Origin: Pogonophryne albipinna
Taxonomy: Eukaryota > Chordata > Actinopteri > Perciformes > Artedidraconidae
NCBI GenBank assembly: GCA_028583405.1
Contig: JAPTMU010000122.1
Coordinates: forward strand, 311,784 to 375,783
Direction: 5' to 3'
Length of the DNA: 64,000 bases
Part shown: piece after piece, positions 56,285 through 64,000 of the stretch
Position numbering within the stretch: the stretch's first letter is position 1
Layout: each line of letters opens with the position of its first letter
Program-made: the position numbers and the translations under genes
Notes under the pieces: generated by a model
Told to the model about the DNA's origin: nothing
The model's database searches: none
The model's input: only the letters and a program-made list of their open reading frames with translations

Positions 56285-57345
56285 GTACGTCTAACGCCTC
56301 TTTAAAGTGTCTCAGAAACACATGTCTTTATAACCGTCATCCTTTATTTTCGCAGAGTAAATCCTCACTGTGTCAGAGCGCCCTCTTGTGGTCACTCTGA
56401 CACAGTGCCTTATTTTCCTGTTACTGTGATAAGATGTGCAGATAATAAAATATGTTGTTTGCTTAGAGATTATAAAAGAATAATCACATGTAAACTGATG
56501 ATCCTTCTCCACACCTTGCTGTTAAATACCGTCAAACTATGTGCAATATGTGCTTTATGTGCAATATATACTTTATATACATATGCCATCTTTAATAACT
56601 GTAATATATACCGGGCTGCTAAATCCTAAGAACTGCTACAGGATTTGATTTGTAGATTTGATTTGTTTTTGATCTGTATTTTTGAAAATTATGTAACTTT
56701 TTTAGTTTTTTATCTTTTTTTTTAGCATATTGTTTATTATATTATAACTTAGTACTTTTTTAACGCATGTAAGATATGCTACACTCAGCTGTCTGTGGCT
56801 CTTTCCTGCTGTAACGCTGCAAATGTCCCCTCTGTGGGACTAATAAAGGTATTCTGATTCATATGGTGACTGTCAGAGAATGAGAGAATGTTGCTATAAT
56901 ATACTGATTATGTGGTTAGAACCCACATTTTGAGAACCAAACACGTCATTTAGTGACTGAATTCATTCAAATCAACCCAAAAACCTCAAAGTAAATAGTT
57001 TAAACTGCATTTTAATAATAACCAGTATCCCAAAAGCATCAGTTGTACCTTTAATTGGCTTCACATATTGAAATATCACCTCTTTCATTAGATTTTTCGT
57101 GCTTAAATGCACCTGAATCCAGTATTTTCTAACAAAACCATTCATCTGTTGAACTGATTACTTAACCAGGAGGGTTGTATTCTTATTTAAACTTTAAAAA
57201 AGCAGTTTTTCTTTGGTTGGTTTGGTCTTAAATCTCTATTTTACTATCAATAGTTGTTTATTTATTTTCTGTTAATGGACGTTATCGTAATAGTTAATGT
57301 TAGGAGGAAAAATCTCCAGTTTTCTTTCAGAGATTCTTCACTTAA
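56285..57345 (+). other. esd: esd last intron, first part, with a LINE-like tail
   Basis: Intron sequence. 56560-56862 resembles the 3' UTR of a fish LINE, with GCTGTAACGCTGCAAATGTC and CTCTGTGGGACTAATAAAGG near its end. The rest is AT-rich. Confidence 0.5.
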
Positions 57346-58499
57346 AGGGGGGGTAGGTAAGTTTGAGAAACCGGCTCGAGTGCACTAAAATTTGAAAGTA
57401 CACAGCCGAAAAGAATCCGCCCCTTCCTTCAGACTTCCTTACAGAGCACCTCCTCCAACACACATGAACGCGCACATGACTTAGGTTGGCTATATAGTTC
57501 AGGGGAATTGTAAACCATACAAAACCTGTCCAAGAGAAAAAGAGCGACCATGGCGTCAGATTTCAACTCGGTGTGTATGGGGGTTATTCCCTATCTTTAT
57601 TCAAGAGCGTGGGATTTACATTGGAGAGCATACTTTATTGATTTCCTTCACTCAAACCCTGTCATCGCACCAAAGACAAACCAAAGAGTAACCGCCCTTA
57701 CGGGACGCTGTAATAAGTAAAACGAACGCACCCGCAAGGACACCTGGCCTCCTATTGGTTGAGGGATTTTGACAGGATTGTTGCACAAAATTTTCGAGCG
57801 CGCACAGAATAAATCTGAGAGCAGAAAAAATCCGTAAGCAGCAATATATCTGAGTGCAAGCGTACAGTTTGAGCAGAAGCAGAGCAAATCTAAGTACAAG
57901 CAGGCACTATTTGAGTGCGAGGACAGGGTTTGAGGGAAATAAATACATAAAGTATGCTCTCAAATTTAAATACCACGCTCTTGAATAAAGATAGGGAATA
58001 ACCCCCATAGGTGTGTTGCATCAGTAGTCGCCATCGTTGAAAAGCAACTCCGATATTGACTCTGGTTTGAATTCTCCTAGTTTCCACTTTGTTTTTGTTC
58101 CTAATTTGCTCCGTTACATTATTTCTTTTGCCACCAGTAGACGATGTTGAACCTAACTCTGCCATGGTGAAAGTGGCCGCCTGTTGCTGGCGAGTCATTG
58201 AAGTACTGCTGCAACGCACGCCCAATGACGGCACGCCCAATGAGGGCACGAGATACATTTGTGCGTGCACGAGATGGAAGGCTGACAGACAGGACGGCAA
58301 TCCAATCCGCTTAGCCGGCCCGGCTAAACGGATTGGTCGTACTTTTTACAGTACTACAGCTTCCACAGATGAATTTTTTTTATGGATTTTTTGTCAAAGC
58401 ACTTAAGATATGCATTGCTATCGGGATGTTAAGAGCATTCCATGGAATATAACAAAAAGTGTATCTCGAGCCGGTTTCTCAAACTTACCTACCCCCCCT
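57346..58499. mobile_element. TTAA-target DNA element with 35-bp perfect inverted ends, in the esd intron
   Basis: 1154 bp between TTAA at 57342-57345 and 58500-58503. The terminal 35 bases (57346-57380 and 58465-58499, beginning AGGGGGGGTAGGTAAG) are perfect inverted repeats. It ends 53 bases before the last esd exon. A second inverted-repeat element lies inside. Confidence 0.87.
57576..58009. mobile_element. nested inverted-repeat element
   Basis: About 434 bp with ends TATGGGGGTTATTCCC, whose inverted match extends to about 37 bases (ATCTTTATTCAAGAGCGTGG). Flanked by GGTGTG on both sides; alternatively the target is TA and the element starts at 57578. Non-coding. Confidence 0.78.
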
Positions 58500-58552
58500 T
58501 TAATGCATGAAATGTGGAGTTTTTAAAGCCGTGTGTTGTGTTTGTGCTGCAG

Positions 58553-58633
58553 GGATACGACCACAGCTACTTCTTCATCTACTCCTTCATGAGCGATCAC
58601 ATCAAACATCACGCAAAGTTCCTGAACGCCTGA
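58553..58633 (+). CDS. esd: S-formylglutathione hydrolase (esterase D), last coding exon
   Basis: An 81-nt exon after the acceptor CTGCAG, phase 0. It encodes [10 protein letters not shown], a [10 protein letters not shown] segment and AKFLNA, then TGA (58631-58633). This is the conserved ESD C-terminus; human ESD also ends in HHAKYLNA. The catalytic His is the CAC at 58562-58564 in YDHSY. Both visible exons are intact, with no stop or shift, so the gene is probably functional. A MITE begins 67 bases past the stop, so the 3' UTR either is short or runs through it; I saw no AATAAA in between. Confidence 0.9.
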   Translation, partial: GYDHSYFFIYSFMSDHIKHHAKFLNA

Positions 58634-58699
58634 ACGCACCACGGGACAGGAAGCTCAGGCCGGACTTCCTGCAGGATTCAGTTCAATAACATCACTTCT

Positions 58700-59260
58700 G
58701 GGCCGTTTCTCAATCTCGAGGATACTGGCTTCCAAGCCAATATTTCAAGGATGCTATGTCATCGAGTGCCGCCGAAGTACTGTTCCAATCTCCAGCATTC
58801 TTGGAATTCCACCGAGGCCGCGTCCTTGCTTTGGGGGAAATGTTGAGGCTGCACATGGGTAGACTTCGCTTCCTTAAAATCCCCACAATGCTTTGCGCAC
58901 GGACCAATTTCAAAAACCCTTGCGGAGAATGCTGAACCGACGCAGCACACATTGAAATGTAAGTATGTAGTGGCGTAGAACATGTGTTGGTAAATATGTG
59001 ACTTTGTTACATTTGTTATCACCAAAAATGTGTTCCGTGAAAGTAAAGCAAGTTCATAATTAGATAGACATCGTGAGGTATTTATTTTCGGTACAGTTTA
59101 TGTTGAAACCGTTAGCGAGAGTGGCACACTTGTTAGCCTGTTCCATTCTTCTACGTTTTCCGAAGCTGTGGCTTGGAAGTATACTTTCTTCGTTTCTGAA
59201 GGAAGTGACTTGGAAGTACACGACTACCAAGCCAGCATCCTTGCGATTGAGAAACGGCCC
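58700..59260. mobile_element. MITE in or next to the esd 3' UTR
   Basis: 561 bp with inverted ends GGGCCGTTTCTCAATC and a match extending about 34 bases with mismatches (GGATACTGGCTTCC / GGATGCTGGCTTGG). No clear target duplication. Superfamily unassigned. Confidence 0.8.
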
Positions 59261-60328
59261 TGGTTTCTAAATAATTTAATGAAGTCACTTCTTAAAGTTT
59301 GAGCAGCACTTACCTGAGGGTTTAAATAACAGGAGTATTAGTTTTGGATCATGGAGCCACAGGAAATGTTTGCTGAGACCTGATTGGATGTTGCAGCGAC
59401 TCAGCGGAGATTCTCTAAATGAAATCCTCAGATAATCTTTTTGTTGTTTTGTTTGTGATTGAGGTTTAATCTGTGAAAAGAATATATTCATGGTTCTTAC
59501 ATCTTTTCCAAAGTCAAATTCAAGCACTGTTCAAGCATTTTCAAGGTGCATTTCAAATGTATCAAGCATCTTACAGCTGTTGTAAACTACATATTTATAT
59601 ACACATACTTATACTCAAATGATTATTTCCCTACCTCACATTATATCAGATGTTCTTTATGCTATAAACAACCAAATGTGTGTTTCGTGATAGCATTCTA
59701 CACATAGGCGGATTTTGCGGGGGGCAGGGGGGGCATTGCCGTGTGTGTACGGCGGGCATGAGGCGTGCATGACGGGACGAGTTGTGTTCATATGTGGAAA
59801 AGTCATACTCAGTGCGGTGAGCGCTGGCTTTATTGCTACTGTATCCGTAGCACCCCACGCAATAGTTGGGACTGTGTACTGAAGTCCGTAAAAAAGGTTT
59901 GCCCCCCCAAGCGCAAATGTCAAACATGAGGATGATAAATTAAAGAAAAAGAAAACAAAGTGTAATATTTCAAAATGAGTGACCCATCTGTAAGTAGACT
60001 GAGCATCCCATATAACCTGGCTGAGCCAATATACAACAATCAGCCAAATAACTTCAATTAATTATTTATTAACATGTTGGAGGTCCTTAGGTTGGCAGTG
60101 AACATAAGGCTCTCCCAGGTTAGGCCAAAGGGTGCATTATATGCACACATATACTGTATCAACTCAAATGTGAATTTTCCTTCACATTGAATCAGCAATC
60201 AGAAATTATGCAAATCAAATCAACTTTCAATCAGTCTTTGAGCTCCTTGAGTTGAAAAAGCAAACAGAAAACCTGCACAGAACACTGCACTGAATCATTC
60301 AAGGTAAGGCTGAACAGCATACGGCCTA
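59261..60328. other. unclassified sequence
   Basis: No exon seen. 59690-59930 has G-rich then C-rich ends (TAGGCGGATTTTGCGGGGGG / TTTGCCCCCCCAAGCGCAAA) like a decayed hAT MITE, but without a confirmed target duplication. Confidence 0.4.
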
Positions 60329-60430
60329 TCAGCGAGGGTCTTTCAGTTCCTTGAGTTTGTCCTTTAGCTGTCTCTCCAAAGTCTCCAGATGTCTTTCCTT
60401 TTCCTCAGAAGCTCTTCCAAGGCCATTGGG
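60329..60430 (-). CDS. possible terminal exon of an unidentified minus-strand gene
   Basis: A 102-nt open stretch (34 codons including TGA at 60329-60331) preceded on the minus strand by a TTCATCTCCAAG acceptor-like site. It encodes PNGLGRASEEKERHLETLER then QLKDKLKELKDPR, a short charged coiled-coil with a clean end. I do not recognise the protein. It could be a chance ORF; the heptad-like charge pattern is the only argument for coding. Confidence 0.28.
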   Translation of the reverse strand, partial: PNGLGRASEEKERHLETLERQLKDKLKELKDPR

Positions 60431-60690
60431 CTTGGAGATGAAGCTTAGTTTTATTTGTATACTACTGTGTACTACTTCTACTCCACTACAGTTCAGAGGT
60501 ACATGGTGTACTTTGACTACATGTATTTAATACCTTTGTTTGTAGCCTTTATTTAACCAGGTGAAAGCCCCTTGAGATCAAAAGATCTCTTTTTCAAGGG
60601 TGACCTGCAGGACATTAGTTACACATGTAACATAAAAACAACAGAACAGCAATAAGGATGACATTGGAACTGCACAACTAAACTGCACAA

Positions 60691-61434
60691 CTAAAAGCTT
60701 TCTTCCCTAACACTAGCACTTGGCACATTTAATAAAACCACATCATGAGATCTCAGGCAATAAGTACTTTCAATTCGTCGAGACATCAGAGAGCAGATAT
60801 AAAAAGGTAGTTTACCCAGCATGGCTTTGTAAATGAATATGTACCAATGAGTGAGCCTCCGTACAGTTAGTGAAGGCAGACCTGCCTTGGCATACAGGGT
60901 GCAGTGATGGGTAAGTGCTTTACAGTTAGTAACAAATCTCAGAGCACTGTGATAGGCGGCATCTAACTTTTCCAGGCAATGGGCAGGTGCATTCATATAC
61001 AACAAATCACCATAGTCCAGCACAGGTAAAAAGGTCACAGTGACTAGCCTTTTCCTGGCCTCAAGCGAGAAACAGGACTTGTTTCTGTAAAAGAAACCTA
61101 GTCTAACCCTCAGCTTTTTAAGCAGATTAATGACCTGAAGTTTAAAAGTAAGACAATCATCAAGCCAGATACCTAGGTATTTATAACAGGTAACCACTTT
61201 GAGTACTTGTCCTTGCATATTAACAATATCCAAAGCAGTCTCTGGAGTCTTTTTAGCTTTAGAAAAGAGCATTACCTTGGTTTTCTCAACATTTAAAAGA
61301 AGCTTTAGTTCAGAGAGCTGAGTCTGAATAATGTTAAAAACAGCCTGTAATTTAACACCAGCCTCCTGAATGGAGGGACCTGCACAGTACATAACGGTAT
61401 CATCCGCATAAAAATGTAAAGTAGCTTCATCCAC
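60691..61434 (-). pseudogene. LINE reverse transcriptase, C-terminal half
   Basis: The ORF begins MDEATLHFYADDTVMYCAGP, containing the YADD catalytic motif, and runs through LLLNVEKTKVMLFSK, CYKYLGIWLDD and LPVLDYGDLLY. The GVPQGSVLGPLLFSIYI motif lies in the same frame just upstream (about 61450-61500), after an in-frame TAA. The end at 60691 precedes the 3' UTR by about 80 bases. Confidence 0.82.
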
Positions 61435-61516
61435 ATTTTCACCTAAACTATTGATATATAGAGAATAAAAGTGGACCTAAAACAGAACCTTGAGGAACAC
61501 CATTAGTAATGTTTAA

Positions 61517-62257
61517 CTACTCAGAAGACAGCCCATCAAAGTGAACACATTGGGACCTTTCAGAGAGGTAGTTCACAAACCACCCCACTGCATGGCTGGA
61601 CATGCCAATACTGAGTAGCCTCTGCTTTAAAATGTGATGATCGACGGTATCAAACGCTTTGGATAGGTCAACAAATAGAGCTGCACAACTCTGCTTATTA
61701 TCTAAAAAACTCGCCACATCATTCACCACTTTCATTGTGGCTGTGTTGCTTTCTGAAGCCTGACTGATGTTTAGACAGGATATCATTTTTACATAAAAAG
61801 TCACCTTCGCCAGAACTGACAATTTAGAGATTGGCCTATAGTGATTTAAAATAGTTGCCTCCCCTCCTTTTAGCAAAGGCAGGACATACGCTGACTTCCA
61901 TACTTTTGGAATTGCATTTGTGCTGAGGGAGAGGTTAAAAAGAGTAGTAAGAGGAAGAGCAATAAAATCTGCAGCTATCTTTAAAAAGAAAGGTTCTACG
62001 TTGTCCGGGCCAGCCGGTTTCTTAGGATCTAGCTTAGATAAGGCTTCATGAACAACATTGACAGTAAAAGGAGTAAAACTGAAAGGGTTTTCCAGACCAC
62101 ATTGTTCAGAGTCACGGATTGGGGTGTTCACAGCAGCAGAGTTAGAAACAGAATTAAACACAAAATGCTCATTAAAGCAATTTAGCATAGTAGCCCTGTC
62201 CGATATAGTGCCAGATGCATGTGGTAAGGCACGGAGGTAGCTCATTACGGATCTCAC
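61517..62257 (-). pseudogene. LINE reverse transcriptase, N-terminal half
   Basis: Contains LDPKKPAGPDNVEPFFLKIA, LNHYRPISKLSVLAKV, a short frameshifted stretch, then LFVDLSKAFDTVDHHIL with the motif-A Asp. It is in a different frame from both neighbouring segments, so the element cannot be translated. Confidence 0.82.
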
Positions 62258-63041
62258 CGGTGGATATCGATTTTATGGCTTTCCAAAATGTCCTAGTATT
62301 ATTTAGGTTTTTTGTGGTAACTGACAGATAGTACTTCGACTTTGCACTTTTTACATTTGAAGTGAAGCTATTTCTTAGCTGCCTAAAACGCAGCCATTCT
62401 ACCTCTGAGCCTGATCTCCTAGCCTTTGCCCAGGCCTTGTTTCTCTCATGAAGGAGACTGGACAGTTCAGCAGAAAACCAAGGATTGTCTCGTCCCTTCA
62501 CTCTAAATGTACGCAGGGGTGCATGTCTATCAATGATCTCCATAAAACCAAGATAAAAATAAGACCATGCGGTTTCTACATCAGCACACAGATCGATTTT
62601 ACCCCAATCAAACCCAAACAGATCATGAAAAAAACCCTGCTCCACAAAATGTTTTATGTCTCTCTTAATAATAATACGAGGTTTAACCTTTTGAACCTTA
62701 GTGTCCCTAATTGTGGCTACAACACAGTGATCACTCAGATCATTTGCAAATACTCCCACAGATGAATATTTATGGGGAACATTAGTTAAAATGAGATCAA
62801 TTAGGGAGGATTTATTAGGGGACTTAATGTTAGGGCGAGTAGGACTGTCAACAATCTGAGTAACATTCAAAGAGATACAAAGGTTTTTAAAATCCTCTGA
62901 CACTGCAGTTAACCAGTCCCAGTTAAAATCTCCAAGTAGCACTATTTCCTTGTAGTCTAGTTGCGATACAATTATATATTTTTGGGATAGGAAAGTGACA
63001 TTTCTGGGTGATTTTGTCAGTTTATGGAGCTTAGCGCACAA
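62172..63041 (-). pseudogene. LINE endonuclease end, fused to core-repeat sequence
   Basis: The LINE part (from about 62964 down) shows IVLLGDFNWDW and NDLSDHCVV, the last two conserved APE endonuclease motifs, then the linker to the reverse transcriptase. The first ~25 codons of the ORF come from the core repeat and are not LINE protein. The frame is lost near 62230. Confidence 0.78.
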
Positions 63042-63206
63042 ATCCTGGAGGTTTCAGGCCGAATTTGGCTGCTCATAGGCGACCTGCCAGGCACACCCAC
63101 GCATGGAAAGAAGAGAAAAGTGAAGAAAACGGTTAATTATATCTTAAAATAATCAAATATGAAGTTTAAAAAAATTACTAGGTGCCAACGGAGAAGGGGC
63201 CCGAAA
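62966..63206 (-). repeat. dispersed core repeat, partial copy
   Basis: About 240 bases matching 18000-18230 and 50110-50300, ending in GCCAACGGAGAAGGGGCCCGA. It is squeezed between two LINEs. Confidence 0.75.
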
Positions 63207-64000
63207 TCAATCAATCAATCAATCAATGTTTATTTATATCGCCCAATATCACAAATGTTACATTTGTCTCAGTGGACTACACAGTTTGTAGAGAATATCA
63301 GTATGACAATATGACACCCTCTGTCCTTAGACCCACACATCGTACAAGGAAAAACTTCGGGAGAAAACCCACAGTTTAAAGGGAAAAATGGGAGAAACCT
63401 TTGGGAGAGCAACAGAGGAGGGATCCCTCTCCCAGGACGGACAGACGTGCAATAGATGCCGTGTGTAAATTGAAGAGATAATACATTTGCAACATAGGTA
63501 GTCCAAATGTTTGGAAATGCATGTGTGTATAATAGGAAGATGAATCCACAAGGATATCCATCCAGGACCTATGATCCATGACCACAGCCACGACTCAAGA
63601 TCCAGGGCTCGCGATCCAGGACACAGGACCGCAGGATCATCCATGACTCCGGATCCCAGCGTATATAGACACCAAAAAGAAAGACATTTGGGGAAGCTGG
63701 GTTAATCGGAACATGAGAGTACACAGGTATAGACAGAGAGAAGGAAGAAGTAAAATGTCCCCCGACAAACTAAGCCTATATCAGCAAAACTAGGGGCTGA
63801 ATCTAATCAGCCCTAACTATAAGCTTTATCAAAAAGGAAGGTCTTAAGCGCACTCTTAAAAACGGATAGGGTGTCTGCCGCACGAACACAAACTGGAAGC
63901 TGATTCCACAAATGTGGAGCTTGATAAGAAAAGGCTCTGGCTCCCATTGTACTTTTAGAGACTCTAGGAACAACCAACAACCCTGCATTCTTGGAACGCA
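63207..64000 (-). mobile_element. LINE 3' end (L2/Rex1 group), runs off the window
   Basis: Minus orientation: an (ATTG)n tail at 63207-63226 (plus strand AATCAATCAATC), a long 3' UTR with CAGAGGAGGGATCCCTCTCC, and the reverse-transcriptase C-terminus upstream of 63810 (NAGLLVVPRVSKSTMGARAF, HLWNQLPVCVRAADTLSVF). The 5' part lies beyond the window end. Confidence 0.82.

Larger units (their letters stand above)
60544..62964 (-). mobile_element. non-LTR retrotransposon (jockey/I/L2-like superfamily), 5'-truncated
   Basis: Minus-strand element from part of the endonuclease to a 3' UTR containing CTTGAAAAAGAGATCTTTTG and CACCTGGTTAAATAAAGGC. Coding order is APE endonuclease end, linker, reverse transcriptase, C-terminus. 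The 5' end joins a core-repeat fragment. Confidence 0.82.

Overview
This is vertebrate nuclear DNA, almost certainly from a teleost fish. Supporting signs are intron-containing host exons, fish-type retroelements (L2-group LINEs, a tRNA-derived SINE with an L2 tail, a BEL/Pao LTR element), many hAT and TTAA-target DNA transposons, long (TG)n and (CAG)n tracts, and large minisatellites. No prokaryotic gene structure is present. Little of the window is host gene: most of it is nested mobile elements and tandem repeats. Region by region: 1-1541 is unclassified, with a doubtful DNA-transposon remnant. From 1542 to about 18670 lies a complex repeat cluster. It holds two copies of a tyrosine-recombinase (YR) element (copy 1 on the minus strand at 1937-4937, copy 2 truncated on the plus strand at 15286-16119), a conserved hairpin, ~120-bp minisatellites, a 115-bp satellite with alternating A/B monomers, a dispersed core repeat, a hAT element with an 8-bp target duplication, and an L2 LINE. 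18864-27451 is a complete-length but decayed BEL/Pao element whose 3' LTR contains a TTAA-type MITE. A 5.67-kb stretch (23675-29348) that starts inside its pol gene is tandemly duplicated as 29349-35021. 36071-42822 is a second composite cluster with the best YR copy (copy 3, minus, 38593-40812). 42873-44096 is a broken cytosolic sulfotransferase gene on the minus strand. 44584-48233 holds two TTAA MITEs, the second enclosing a 1.6-kb 37-bp minisatellite and a nested Myb/SANT-bearing MITE. 49429-52615 is more composite repeat and a 1.8-kb 31-bp minisatellite. 52636-55012 is a hAT element with another hAT element inside it. 56123-58633 contains the last two coding exons of esd (S-formylglutathione hydrolase), on the plus strand. 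60544-64000 holds two decayed LINEs. The most unusual content is the YR element. Its three copies share one architecture: paired C2H2-like zinc fingers, a coiled coil, a tandem array of CDK-type T-P-x-K sites whose unit length and number vary between copies, and a tyrosine-recombinase domain with R, K, R, H and Y in place. Copy 3 is a single frame of about 740 codons broken by only two stops. A near-perfect ~120-bp palindrome lies about 0.3-0.5 kb downstream of copies 1 and 3. I call it Crypton-like by inference, because no reverse transcriptase lies beside it. The two host genes look unrelated. esd acts in formaldehyde detoxification, and its visible acceptor site follows a pure (TG)36 tract. 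The sulfotransferase is a pseudogene with a one-base insertion and a last exon cut off near the edge of the repeat cluster. All calls come from reading the sequence by eye; no database search was run.
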